Positions 10,061 through 20,560 of a DNA stretch of 64,000 nt are shown here, one piece after another. The stretch comes from Anaspis maculata. Its lineage: Eukaryota; Arthropoda; Insecta; Coleoptera; Scraptiidae. Position 1 is the stretch's first letter. Each line of letters starts with the position of its first letter. The stretch lies in NCBI GenBank assembly GCA_949128115.1, contig OX421965.1, forward strand, positions 54,864,012 to 54,928,011, read 5' to 3'. Under the pieces are notes generated by a model. That model made no database searches. It had not been told where the DNA came from and saw nothing but the letters and a program-made list of their open reading frames with translations. The translations under genes and the position numbers were made by a program.

Positions 10061-10320
10061 ATATTGAAGACGGAATGTTTGTTGGCTTACGTTTATAAGT
10101 GGCAACTATGTATTATTCAAAAAATGAGGACACTAGAGCATCAGGTCTGGTAGAAAGTGCAATATTATGTTATTTCAAGTTTATCGGGGGCGGTTTTCTC
10201 TATGTTGGCGGCGCAATATGGACATCCAATATAGCCTAGCCCTCCTTTGGGAGTGGCAGCTATGTAACAGCGAAAAAATTAGAAAGCTAGGTCGTCTAGT
10301 TTGGGAGGAGTTCGATGAAC

Positions 10321-10352
10321 GGACGGACGGACGGACGGACGGACGGACGGAC
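10321..10352. repeat. (GGAC)8 microsatellite
   Basis: Eight perfect GGAC units. Shorter CGTCCGTCC runs occur at 12748-12765, 49100-49150 and 49870-49925, the latter two inside a foldback element. Confidence 0.95.
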
Positions 10353-10439
10353 AAAGCGGTTGCAATAGCGATTTTCATCAAGATGGAAAATGCGCTAAAA
10401 ACGCGCAAGATCGCGTCTTTTTTTACCGTTGCACCCACA

Positions 10440-11336
10440 TGTCTATTCGTTGGGAGTAGTGTTCAGTTTCCAATGTTTGTCAAACTCTTCTTCGAGGTGA
10501 GCTTCCGAACACTCTTCAAGTAATGCTTGTAGCTGTACAAATAACCATACAAGTTTTGACTATTTAGAACCAAGGATGTTCTTGAAAAATATACCTATTC
10601 GACTTTTATTATCCGTCAACTTGATCACATCTTCAACTGGCAGAAAAGATCAATTTATACTTGGTGCTTATGCAACCAACAAAACATGATGACCATCTGT
10701 TTCCAGCGGATTTTCCGCTGGCGGCGGATTTTCAGTGACCACACGAATTTTTATTGCAAACCTGTATTGAGCTATCTACAAACAACGGCCTGCGGGGTGG
10801 TCTACCGGCGGAAAACTCGCCAATTATTTTTCGAGTTGGTCTGCATTTTGCGTTTAGGACGTTTGTTCTTCGTGACCGCGGCACCAATGACATGTTTATT
10901 TAACGACCCCGGCTAACCCGAGCACGTCGCAGGAATCAATTTGTACTCGAGAGACTGGATGTAACGTGTCGGTCGATTCTGCGGTGCTGCCATGGATCCC
11001 CCCGCACTTCATTCTTAGTTCTGAAAATCACACGTGGGTTTAGTAATGGATAAAGCACACAGCGTAACATCCCTCCTGTTACAAACTGATGCTCGTGTGT
11101 GGTAGGTGTATCATCGAAGCCGGAAAAGCTGAGGGGGAAGTGGATATTTGTAAAATGGGGAACAGACGATTCATGAGGTGTACGGGAAATCAGACATGGA
11201 CTGTGCTAAACTTTTCTTGTTTATGAGGATTTTTTTGTTATGGCTGAAATATCCAAAGAAATTTTACAATAGTTTGAAACATTGAGGTTTTGATCAAAAT
11301 TGGAGTTGAAAGTTACGTCACTATCTCCAAAGACCG
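10440..11336. other. Unassigned, no gene recognised
   Basis: A short palindrome, CCAGCGGATTTTCCGCTGG, lies at 10704-10722. The 10680-11060 block is GC-richer than its flanks. No coding exon is supported. Confidence 0.35.
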
Positions 11337-11486
11337 TTTTATAGATTACCGCAACCGTAAGCAACGTATAAACGTCCGAAAATGGATCACTCGGTAACCA
11401 ACTCTGGTTCCTCTACTCTGGTCGATAGTGATTGGTCCATTTCCTTACGTTGCGTTACGTTGATGTCTTGCGCCAATCTATAAATC
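11337..11486. mobile_element. Imperfect hairpin MITE (about 150 bp)
   Basis: TTTATAGATT..CGCAA at the left is matched by TTGCG..AATCTATAAA at the right, with further imperfect pairing inward (AAATGGATCACT against GTGATTGGTCCATTT). No coding sequence. Confidence 0.5.
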
Positions 11487-11616
11487 GACTGTGACAATAA
11501 CGTTAGTCATGCAGTTTCTATATCCATCAACCCCCAAAGGAGTCTTCCCATCGTACCGAAGGCCTATACCAATGATTATACGAGTTTTTAAAAATGACTT
11601 CTCAAAAATAAGTAGG

Positions 11617-11782
11617 TATAGACAATACAAATAGAAAAGACACATGTCGTCACGGATTTTTACGGTTGCGTAGGAACCAGGTGAGTCCATCATTCAAAAA
11701 AAGGTTGGCTGATTTTTGATGCCCCAATATCCGTGACAACGGTGGTGATAACATATGGTCTTCTCTATTTGTATTGTCTATA
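11617..11782. mobile_element. MITE, family Y, copy 1
   Basis: Ends TATAGACAATACAAATAG and its complement, with a second inverted block CGTCACGGAT / ATCCGTGAC. Length 166. Copies at 33129-33296 and 54237-54393 are in the opposite orientation. Its right TATA is shared with the start of a family X hairpin. Confidence 0.88.
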
Positions 11783-12005
11783 TATCCCGTTCACTTTTTA
11801 TTCTCAGTAGAATGACTTTTTGGAGCAAAAATAAAGTGACAAGCTGGAGCGCTGGGACGATACGGCTGATGACCGCTGATAGTTTCCCTCCAAAACTGCA
11901 AACTTGCAAGTGCCATCAGCTAGCTGTAGCCGTAGCTCCCCAGCTTGTCACTTTATTTTTGCTCCAAAAAGTCATTCTACTAAAAATAAAAAGTGAACGA
12001 GTTAT
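11781..12005. mobile_element. Hairpin MITE, family X, copy 2
   Basis: TATATCCCGTTCAC at the left pairs with GTGAACGAGTTATA at the right; the arms carry the same AGAATGACTTTTTGGAGC and AATAAAGTGACAAGC blocks as the 7993 copy. It abuts the family Y copy, so one probably inserted into the TA-rich end of the other. Confidence 0.85.
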
Positions 12006-12823
12006 AGATATTTGTACACCCTCATCAGCATTGGATCTATACATGTTTCCGGCAGAGTAAAATTCGACTCTTCACCCTATTCAGATACATAGCCATCAGT
12101 GTGTATCTAAAGGGTATTGGTACCCGAACGAAAAATTTACTCTGAGTAACCATAATAACACAACAAAAATAACAAATGAAAAATAATAATAATAACAAAT
12201 AACAACTATACCTAAAAACAATAATCCTACGTGAAAATTTGGCCGCCGAATTCTCCCAAATGATTATATAGAATGTTTCGAGTATGGGAAGTCATTTTTA
12301 GATTAAAAATATTTCCAAAAATACACAAGTTTTGGAAAACTTTAGCCTAAAATACAAACTGATACAATGTATGACCTTCTAAGTTGTTGAAAAAAGGCTT
12401 TACACATGAATTGCTGAGAAACCCTTGATATTTTTCTGAAAATCACTGAAAAGCGGCAAAGAGCTTTCCATGGTCATAGAGAGCCAATCCACTGGTGTAT
12501 AGAAATCATAACAGTAAAATTCGTCGGAACTTTTAAATCGACAGTTATACCTATTCAACAGAAACAGAGAAGCAACATGTTTATGTCAACTTCAAGTTTT
12601 TTTTATGGTAAGTTTTAAGTTATCAATCAAAATCGCTTTCTGGGAATCCTGGGATGGGTATATGACATACCCTAACCCCTTTTTATAGTATGTATTTTCA
12701 CCGCACTTCTCCAAAAAATGGGAAAAAGGCGCTTCTAGCTTCATTTTGTTCGTCCGTCCGTCCGTACTCGGGATAACTCCTTAGAAAAAAAGATATCGAT
12801 GTGGTGTAAACGCTGATCAATAG
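12006..12823. other. Unassigned AT-rich spacer
   Basis: An (AAT/AAC)-rich run lies near 12165-12205. A short CGTCCGTCCGTCC run occurs near 12750. No gene recognised. Confidence 0.35.
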
Positions 12824-12936
12824 TATAGTCTGTCTGATTCCTACATGATTCTAGTGGGCTGTGTTTCTGGTCGCCATCGGCTGATCGCGGCCTGAATCGC
12901 AGCCCACTAGAATCATGTAAAAATCAGACAGCCTAT
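12824..12936. mobile_element. Short hairpin MITE (113 bp)
   Basis: TATAGTCTGTCTGATT and ATGATTCTAGTGGGCTG on the left are matched by CAGCCCACTAGAATCAT and AATCAGACAGCCTATA on the right around a loop of about 40 bases. Confidence 0.8.
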
Positions 12937-12989
12937 ACATATGTCCAGGATGTCGAATACATATGTCCAGGATGTCTAGTTGACTTCTG

Positions 12990-13625
12990 TTTTTTTTTTT
13001 GTTACTTTGCCGCCATCTTTGATCCGCCATTTTGAATTTATCTGAAAGTGATCCGATTGGAACGAAATTTGCAGTCGGCAATGTAAGAACCACATCAAGA
13101 TACATTCAATTTTCAACAATTGATGCTCTGCCGCCATCTTGTATTCTCCATATTGAACATATTTTAAAGTGATTGAACTAAGAGAATTATGTTTTAACAA
13201 AAAGAGATATCAATGTGTTGCAGACGCCAATCGAATGCGTAAAGTGGATCAATGGTTTTCGTCACTTGGCCGCCATCTTTGATCCGCCAATTTCTCTGAA
13301 AGTGGTTCGATTTGAGTGAAATTTTGCAGGCGATGTGAACTTCATTGAAATACCTCAGATTTTGGACGAATGAAGCTCTGCCGCCATCTTGGCCGCCATA
13401 CTGAAATTTCTTATTTGTGGAACGATTATCATGAAACTTGGAACAGAATCTTCTTTTGTATGAACATTCTTATTTTCTAGCTAAATTCTCATATTCCGCC
13501 GCCATATTAAAATCTCTTTTCAGTGGAACGATTTCTTCACTCACGCTTGTCTAGTACGATCAGTCTGATTTTCTAGCCGAATTTCATGATTGTGCCGCTA
13601 TTTTGGCCGCCATATTAAAATTTCT
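12990..13625. repeat. Degenerate tandem repeat with GCCGCCATCTT motifs
   Basis: (T/G)GCCGCCAT(C/A)TT words recur near 13009, 13130, 13269, 13379, 13391, 13497 and 13606, usually followed by ATTTGAATTT- or TGAAATTTCT-like text and AGTGG..CGATT. The spacing is mostly 100-140 bases. The same unit is found in the 48778-50199 foldback. GCCGCCATCTT matches the YY1/Pho-type recognition word. Confidence 0.75.
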
Positions 13626-13755
13626 TATCAAATAACGGTACAACCCTAATTAACATCACTTGAGTTCACTAATCCTCCAAAAAGGAAGTGCGCTACTGAG
13701 CCTCATGCCCATGAGGCATATTCGCTTGTTTGTTCACTCGCTCTAGTGCGGGCAC

Positions 13756-14235
13756 TTACCCTGGGTTCCACAAAAAAGATAATTCGAGATCAGTTGATTC
13801 GCGATTTTTGTTCGTCAATTTTTAGCTTACTGATAAATGGAAATGCTGGTTTATCTGTCACTAATGGAAAGATAATGGGTCTTGTACAGATTTCAGGCAT
13901 TTTTTGTGGTTAATCACCTAGCATTTAGTAGAAAAAAATTCAGGTAATCTGCAATCAGCCTTGATCGCTGATCATCTCTTTTGTGGAACTGACAGTTACC
14001 GTGGGTTCCACAAAACAAATAATACGAGATTAGTTGATTTGCGATTTTTGTTTGTCAATTTGTAGCTGACTGATCAATGAAAATGCTGGTTTATCCCTCA
14101 ATAATGGAAAGATGATGGGTCTAGTACATATTTCAGGCGTTTTTTGTTAGTAATCACCTAGCATTCAGCAGAAAAAAGTTCAGTTAATCTGCAATCAGCC
14201 TTGATCGCTGATCATGTTTTTTGTTGAACTGACGG
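13756..14235. repeat. Tandem dimer, 240-bp unit
   Basis: Two head-to-tail copies, 13756-13995 and 13996-14235, about 85-90% alike by eye. Each begins TTACC.TGGGTTCCACAAAA and ends with TTTTGT(G/T)GAACTGAC, so the ends of the unit are partly inverted. No coding sequence. Confidence 0.85.
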
Positions 14236-14261
14236 TCAGTCTTTTCTGTAGGACTATTATA

Positions 14262-15390
14262 GCCTAGGTCAGTGCCGGATTAACGCCTAGGCCAACAAGA
14301 CCCGGGCGGGCCTAGGGCGGCACAATTTTAGGGGCGGCAAAATCGAGGCAGTCTTTTTTAATTAAAAATTTCATTGTGACATTCTGCATTGCCATGTTTA
14401 GACGATTTACATTTTAAAAAACGGCACCTGGTGTAGAGCTCGGTACTTGATCGTGGCGGTTTTTTTTTAAAGGAACACACATACTCTGACGTCTAGTAGC
14501 CTAAGTGGGCACTAGTAGATACCTGCAATACCCACATCATTGACATGGAAATTTGAAGTAGAAAGATTGTGAAAAGGGGTTTGCATTTGTGCCTCTTGTT
14601 TCATGCTATGGTTAGCGTATTTGGCAGGCTTGTAGTATATCTAGCTCCAGAGGTGCCCAGCTGAAACACTACGCCCCCAGCCCCCAGCAATGCACTACAT
14701 TGCGATTGCGGTAAAAAAAGGCAACGTTTGCGTCCCGAACACAAAGGTAGCTACAGCGAGCGTATTAGAATGAAAAATGCGGATCTCCAGCTGAAGTCCA
14801 AGCAGAAAACCTTTGGAAAAAAGTGAGGAAAAAAGGTAGGTGGTGGTTGACTCTGCATGTCCAGCTCGAGGTGACTTTTTCTTGGCTGGCAGGCTGGCTT
14901 GCTGTGTGTTTCCTTCCGTGCGGATGTGACAGTCTGTTGCTCTTTGTTGGGCGGAAGCTATGGATGATTTAGAGAAAGGTCTGCGAAGACGCTTGTCATC
15001 AACATAAGGCCCAATTAACAGCCAAGGGGCTCCCAAGGGTTCGCAGGAATAAATATTTGCTTGTAGTGGACTGCACAAGACAGCATAGTGGCAGTTTTGA
15101 CGTGCCACCAATTGACGTAACAGCGGACGTTGCCGCCGACCAGTGTTGCCAACGCTCTCTTGGAAGTTTCCACTAGATCGACTGTGAAAATCCACTAGAA
15201 ATTCACCAGATACCAGATTTTCAAATACTCGCGCAAAAACGGAAACCATTTGTGCAATTATTTAGATAATACAAGTTTTCGTTAAAAAAAGGAGCTCGTT
15301 GTATGACCGGTAAACGTGCGTTGGTATGACTTGCTAACCTTACTATGGAGGGGGGGGGGGCATATACGTTAATCCGGCACTGGCCTAGGT
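14262..15390. mobile_element. hAT-like transposon, 1113 bp, with 8-bp target duplication
   Basis: The element proper is 14270-15382. It starts CAGTGCCGGATTAACG and ends CGTTAATCCGGCACTG, perfect 16-bp inverted ends of hAT style, and is flanked by the exact 8-bp duplication GCCTAGGT (14262-14269, 15383-15390). Eight-base duplications are diagnostic of the hAT superfamily. A G-run lies just inside the right end. No transposase domain is recognisable, so it is probably non-autonomous. The perfect duplication suggests a fairly recent insertion. Confidence 0.92.
14695..15249 (-). other. Open frame of 184 codons inside the hAT element, function unknown
   Basis: This is one of the longest open frames in the window and lies entirely in the hAT element. 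It shows no BED finger, no DDE-type catalytic pattern and no C-terminal hAT dimerisation signature that I can recognise. A K/R-rich patch (PAKKKSPRAGH) lies near residues 124-134. It may be chance, a captured fragment or a decayed gene; I do not assign a product. Confidence 0.25.
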
Positions 15391-17003
15391 AGAGCACTTA
15401 GTAGATTTTGGTCAAAGCAAAAACTCAAGACCGGATGGTGTAGTGGTCTAGACACAGCACTCTTATTATTCAAGCGTAGTTTACCTATTATGGCCTGCCC
15501 CAGGGAATAATAATCATTTATTCAAATTGGTTTTTCTCGCCTGTGCAGAAGAGCTCTAATTAAACTCTTCATTTGCAACAAGCAAAATAAAAGATTGCTC
15601 ATCTGCAATACCACTTCTCTATGGGGTCTTCGCATAATATCTTATCCGCAACATTCAACATTCCGATCATGTTTGTATTATTAGTTACATCTCCGGTGTG
15701 TGTGTGAGCCGTGTTGTGCCAGAAGCGTCCGGAAGATCCATTATAAATGTTTCATGATGGCCGGTCTTTAAACTTGAACTCTATTTCCGGCGAGTATCCG
15801 GTCACGAACGCCACTGAACCGGTTCGGCGATTCCGCATGAGGAGCACGTTCAGCCCCCCATGCCGCGCGAGGAGACACACAGAATTTGGAAATCTACCCC
15901 CGCATGTTTTTGAATATGAAAAATACATTCGTTTTAAGGAAAAACGCGCCACACTTATGAAGAAAAGGGCGACAGCACGCGGTCGTTGATTATACATGCG
16001 AAATAAAACAGTTTTACAAGACTGAGGGGGCGAAAATTTAGAAAAGTGGCTGGTTGGGGTGGATTATTGTGGGCATGCGATTCTATAAATTCCGAAACCA
16101 CCCCGGCTGCGAGAGATCTGAAATCTTGCGGAGCGAATGGCTCTCACTCCGAACCGAAATGCCTAATTAAGTGAAGTTGTTTGCTTATCCCTTTCGGTCC
16201 TTCCTGTCCCACGACAAATTGCCGGATCGCAACTTTCACACTAAATAAGCATCCGTGCTTTCTGAACTCTTGTTTATCTTTTTAGGAACTTTTGAGATCG
16301 TCCGATTGTCTGTCATGACTTATAGGTATTAGTAGGTCATGATAACCTCGCATCTCTTGTATCCACCATCCCTGAAGATTTTGATCTTGACCCCACCATT
16401 CGACCTCCCATATCTCCAAAAATAAAATCCCTTTTCTTAAATCTTTTTCTGCTACATTTGAAGCATTCACCTAAACTGCATCTATTTAGCTCTGGACCGC
16501 GAGTTCTAGGATACCTGAATAGTTGAGCTCTTTCACAAATTATTCATGGGAAACCCAATAAGAAAGTCAAACATTCATGAGCCGTATAGTGGATCTCCTT
16601 TGCGGAGTCGATTTTTTGGAAACCAACTTCATAATAGTAATAATATGAAATGGGATACCTCGGGTTTTTTCTTTCGAATAATCCTGGGACACTTGACTTA
16701 TAGGTCGTCATCAAGGATGGCTCTGACGCCGTATACCTACCTAACCCATGGACATGGGGCATTACGCGTCATCAAATTTAATTTGGAAAGACGACAAACG
16801 AACAGACTCGCGCGCGGCTGACAACCAACGTCAAAACATAACCTTTTTAACCTACAAATTTGAAGTTGGTCGTTTTACTAGATTTATTTTCGTTGTGTGC
16901 TTTGTAGAGAGCCACGTGTGTGCCTACAGTGTGATTCTAGGGTTCGTCGTTGTCTATGATCGCCTTTGTGGCGGTTTTGGCGAAAACAATAGGCGAATAT
17001 TTC
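15391..17003. other. Unassigned; GC-richer block and tRNA-like fragment
   Basis: GGATGGTGTAGTGGTCTAGA at 15433-15452 looks like the A-box half of a tRNA-derived repeat, with no B box following. The block 15640-16010 is GC-richer, and short open frames on both strands (15747-15997) have no recognisable product. Nothing else is supported. Confidence 0.35.
16735..16870 (+). repeat. Dispersed repeat, copy 1
   Basis: ACGCGTCATCAAATT, AGACGACAAACGAACAGA and TAACCTACAAAT recur as reverse complement at 19735-19875. The intervening text is also similar. No transposon ends identified. Confidence 0.7.
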
Positions 17004-18129
17004 CATGGATTTAGTGTTTCATCAAGACAAAAAATCTTGTCTCGATGGTCACTTCTTGTCTTGTCTTGAAATTCGAGACAAGAATAGATCGTACTCTTGA
17101 CTTGACGATTTCTTGATGGTTGCCTTTTGTCTTGATGTCAAGAAATCTTGATATTTCTTGATCTTGATGGGCTCCGGATCAAACCGGTTAATTTCGTTTT
17201 ATATAAGTTCATCGACTGCAGTTACCTCATGTTGACGGAACATGTGGAGCGCTGATAAAAATCAGGCAAGCAACTTAATAAAAAATACATTTCCAGCAAA
17301 AAACGGGTGAAAATCGTTGTTTTTTTTTTCGTGGTTTTGGATCAATAATTATTACAATAGAACTTTGTGGACATGCGTCCAATAGTAGCCGAATGTAAAA
17401 AAAAGCTTTTGGCACTAAAACATCAATCAGGTGTACCACAACATAATTAAATGAAAACATGAGTTTTTATATCTTTGGAAAAGTTTCACAGATTTTCATG
17501 GAACTTGAAACATGATGAGAAGTATCTGAGAATTGAAACGTTTGTTCAAAATATCGTTGACATCAGACAACCAGGACTTCCGCAACTGTAAAAAAAGTTG
17601 TAGATGATATTCCCATTTATATGAAATAACGTCAAAATTTCGACCGTGGCGGGTTACCAAAATGGAATGAAAATTTGTGTACACATCTGCGACATCGTAA
17701 TCAGAAAATACTTTAAAAGTGTTGTAATTCAGTGTTGAGGTGGGAGTCCGGCTCAAAACTAGTTGATGCCAGTTGATCACAGCCGCCACAATTGGAATAA
17801 ATTAAAATTAGTATCAAAAATTAATAATCTAATTCAATAATTTCATAGAAATAAAATAATTATCTTCAAGGACGTCAGTATAAGACTCTCGCTATAACTG
17901 TATTCTCAATAACAGAATGCTTCATGTTTCAAACTCTGCGATTTGTTTTCATCAAGAAATATCAAGAACTCTTGACACATTTTCAAGAAGTCTTGATTCT
18001 TGACACAACAACTCTTGTCTTGTCTTGATTTTCGGACCTCCTTTCTTGTCTCAATTTTTTCTTGATTTCAAGACAAGATCAAGACAAGATCTTGAAACAG
18101 TCTTGATTTGGTGAAACACTACATGGATT
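17004..18129. mobile_element. hAT-like transposon, 1110 bp, with 8-bp target duplication
   Basis: The element proper is 17012-18121, with ends TAGTGTTTCATCAAGAC and GTCTTGATTTGGTGAAACACTA, flanked by the exact 8-bp duplication CATGGATT (17004-17011, 18122-18129). Both subterminal regions (17018-17170 and 17950-18110) are filled with short copies of TCTTGA/TCAAGA and TCTTGTCTTG, the type of short-motif clusters hAT transposases bind. Minus-strand frames inside (17496-17789, 17275-17460) show no recognisable transposase. Probably non-autonomous. Confidence 0.92.
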
Positions 18130-18640
18130 TGAAGGCTTGAAAGCCTTCTCCGCTTGAAAGGGGGTCCGAGGCAGGCTATCTTGCAAAAATCCGCGTGTTT
18201 GGCGAGGCCACTATCTACACAGTCATGGATTCTGAATGTTCCGATGACGTTGCAATGTTTCCTAAGGTAACTCCGGCGATGTCCTGGGTATCTGGTTTTC
18301 AAACGTTGTTCCCACACCTGAAAGGAATCGAGGACTTCAAAAGTTGAAAAGCTGATGAAAAAGAACTTTACCATTGATTCTTTTCCTTATTTCATTATTC
18401 GAGTATAATTTTGTCATACTGAACTTCTTTAAGGAGAAACCAATTTTATTAAAACTAATAAATATCTACATCTATTTATTTCAGCTTTCTATGTTTAAAT
18501 TCAAATCTATGTTAGGAAAAGGACCACAGAATGGTAAAACGACTGCAAACAAAGTGCTTTGTTGGGCAGCATCCTTCAGAAGTTGGAGGGTTTTCACAAT
18601 CTCTTCTTGACTTGCGTAGCCAATATATGGTGCGATTCTC
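18130..18640. other. Unassigned spacer
   Basis: GAAGGCTTGAAAGCCTTC at 18131-18148 is a perfect short hairpin. No gene recognised. Confidence 0.35.
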
Positions 18641-18750
18641 TAAAAAATAACATACCATAAAGGCTCTGTTACGTTGTTATTATCTAGGCAACAGCCAATG
18701 ACCGACGCGAATTTTTACATAACAGAGCGTTTATGGAATGTTATTTTTTA
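18641..18750. mobile_element. Short hairpin MITE (110 bp)
   Basis: TAAAAAATAACATACCATAA plus GGCTCTGTTACGT is matched inversely by ACATAACAGAGCGTTTATGG plus AATGTTATTTTTTA. Loop of about 40 bases. Confidence 0.8.
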
Positions 18751-19056
18751 CAGAATAGCACTATTATTTGTGTTTGGCAAGAGTTCACCTTTAGCAATTC
18801 TTCCCACGTTTTTGTTACTCAATGAGAAGTCTATGTCTCTCGATGCCTCTGGAACAGCTGAAGCAGCAGGGGGCGACTTCTAGTATGCTTTCACATCTGC
18901 ACAACAAATCGGGAATTCGTATGTTTTCAAATAATATACATAATACAAATTTCACACCAGGATCTTGGTCCTTGCTGATGTCACAACTATAGTGTCATGT
19001 TTGCAATCCCTCTGCAGGATGAAGGCGACATGTCAACATGTTCGTTTCGTTGGTTG
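18751..19056. other. Unassigned spacer
   Basis: No gene or repeat recognised. Confidence 0.3.
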
Positions 19057-19086
19057 TATGGCGCGATGTGACAGAGAAAAAGCGTC

Positions 19087-19158
19087 TGCCCTGAGCAGGA
19101 TTCGAACCTGCGTCTTCCATTTGCCGGATGGGTACTCTAACCACTAAGCTATCAAGGG
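19087..19158 (-). tRNA. tRNA-like sequence, copy 1 (probable pseudogene or SINE head)
   Basis: The minus strand folds as a tRNA of 72 nt: acceptor CCCTTGA/TCAGGGC (six of seven pairs), TA at 8-9, D-arm GCTT-AGTGGTTA-GAGT, anticodon stem around the loop CCGGCAA, and a perfect T-arm GCAGG-TTCGAAT-CCTGC. Loop position 33 is C rather than the near-universal U, so a nominal GGC (Ala) anticodon is doubtful. The same ~150-bp unit, including flanks, is repeated at 19414-19560, which points to a tRNA-derived repeat rather than a functional gene. Confidence 0.6.
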
Positions 19159-19443
19159 AGACAACAGTTCCTCCGTCACATGCCCATATGAGAGCCGCCA
19201 CAGTACTCCCCCTCCAGAGACGTCGTTCGTCTCGTATGTCATCCGTGTTCACCGTTCTTATAAACCGTTGTTCGGTACCCCCAGCTAGGGCGACGGATAG
19301 GACACGTGGGTAGACGTAGGCAGATAAGTGGCGTTGCTGTTCAATTGTTCGCTGTTACTTGTTTATTTAAGTAGCGTGTTGCGTGCGTGTTATTGTTGTT
19401 CGGGGTCACCATTTATGGCGCGATGTGACGGAGAAAAAGTGTC

Positions 19444-19515
19444 TGCCCTGAGCAGGATTCGAACCTGCGTCTTCCATTTGCCGGATGGGTACTCTAACCA
19501 CTAAGCTATCAAGAG
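19444..19515 (-). tRNA. tRNA-like sequence, copy 2 (probable pseudogene or SINE head)
   Basis: Same fold and T-arm as the copy at 19087-19158. One acceptor base differs (CTCTTGA), which weakens the stem further and supports a non-functional tRNA-derived repeat. Confidence 0.55.
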
Positions 19516-19734
19516 AGACAACAGTTCCTCGGTCACATGCCCATATGAGAGCCGCCACAGTTGGATCAGCAATGATACATCACTGCGAGAGCTTGTCCCT
19601 CATCCGCTGAGAGTGCATTAGGACCTACAAAAAGAGATGTACGAAAATATGTGTAAAATATATGTAAAGAGATGATCTGTACGAAGCACACCACACAACG
19701 ACAATAAAATGAGTAGATGACCGTCTTCAGATTT

Positions 19735-19875
19735 GTAGGTTATAGAGGTTATATTTGTTCTCCAAATTAAGCTGGTCACCTGTCATCCTGTCAAGCGCCA
19801 GAGGTCTGTTCGTTTGTCGCCTCTCCAAAAATTAATTTGATGACGCGTGGTGCCCTAGGTCCATGCAGCCTAGGT
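19735..19875 (-). repeat. Dispersed repeat, copy 2
   Basis: Inverted partner of 16735-16870 (TCTGTTCGTTTGTCG, AATTTGATGACGCGTGG). The two copies bracket the second hAT element and the tRNA-like repeats. Confidence 0.7.
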
Positions 19876-20039
19876 TTCAAACCTACTTTGGAATTGCTCA
19901 ACTTCCCTTGACTAAAGAAACCGATGGACAAATAATAAGCTTCACCTGACCTGTTGACTTTTCAACGTTGAAAGCGGTGCATTCATTCCCATTTCGATTT
20001 GTCTCGCTCTTATTCCCTGAAAATCATGCTTTTAAAGTC

Positions 20040-20560
20040 AGATCTCAACACCAAAGGGCGTTCGCTATATAGCGGCTTATGCAGTCGCACAATTTTCCGG
20101 AAGTCCTGTCATTATTCACGGACCAAATTGAATTTTGCAGTGTGTGTAATCGCGACGAACCACTGATGCGTGTCTCCCTGCTGCAGGCATCGGGCGCCCC
20201 CCTGCAACCAACTCTGCAGCGCTGTCCCTCGATGCGTAAGATTTATGGCGGAGATTTTCACCGCGGCTTTCGCCATGTCGCTATCTGAGAATCCTTTGAG
20301 GGCGAGTTCATATGGCATAGCCCAGGGTTTTGTCGCTGGTGAGATCTCTTCCTCGGCTTTTCTATTCACCTTTCGTCGGCGCAGATTTTCAATATCTTGA
20401 CCGAGGGGGCCATTCAAAGCTACCGCAGGAATTTTCACGGGGCGATCCGCACAAAACGTAAATTCCATCTTTGAGCGGTGGTTTCTACGGAGCCATAAAA
20501 AGAAATTGCCATTTTCCACGTTTTGTTATCGCGCATCGTGGGGGTGATGCATGAGGTGCA
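20040..20560. other. GC-richer low-repeat block, possibly regulatory
   Basis: This block is clearly richer in G+C than its flanks and has no repeat structure. Open frames on both strands (135 codons minus at 20112-20519; 76 codons plus) show no domain I recognise. It could be conserved non-coding DNA or an unrecognised exon. Confidence 0.3.

Larger units (their letters stand above)
19057..19560 (-). repeat. Two direct copies of a ~150-bp tRNA-derived unit
   Basis: TGGCGCGATGTGAC.GAGAAAA, the tRNA-like body, and GACAACAGTTCCTC.GTCACATGCC recur at 19057-19205 and 19414-19560 in the same orientation with few differences. They are separated by about 210 bases of unrelated sequence. Confidence 0.85.

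Noticed and set aside
19087..19515. Functional alanine tRNA genes
   Set aside because: Position 33 is C, the acceptor stems are imperfect, and conserved non-tRNA flanks show duplication as a repeat unit.
20112..20519. 135-codon minus-strand frame as a host exon
   Set aside because: No recognisable domain, competing frames on the plus strand and no clear splice signals; kept only as an unassigned GC-richer block.
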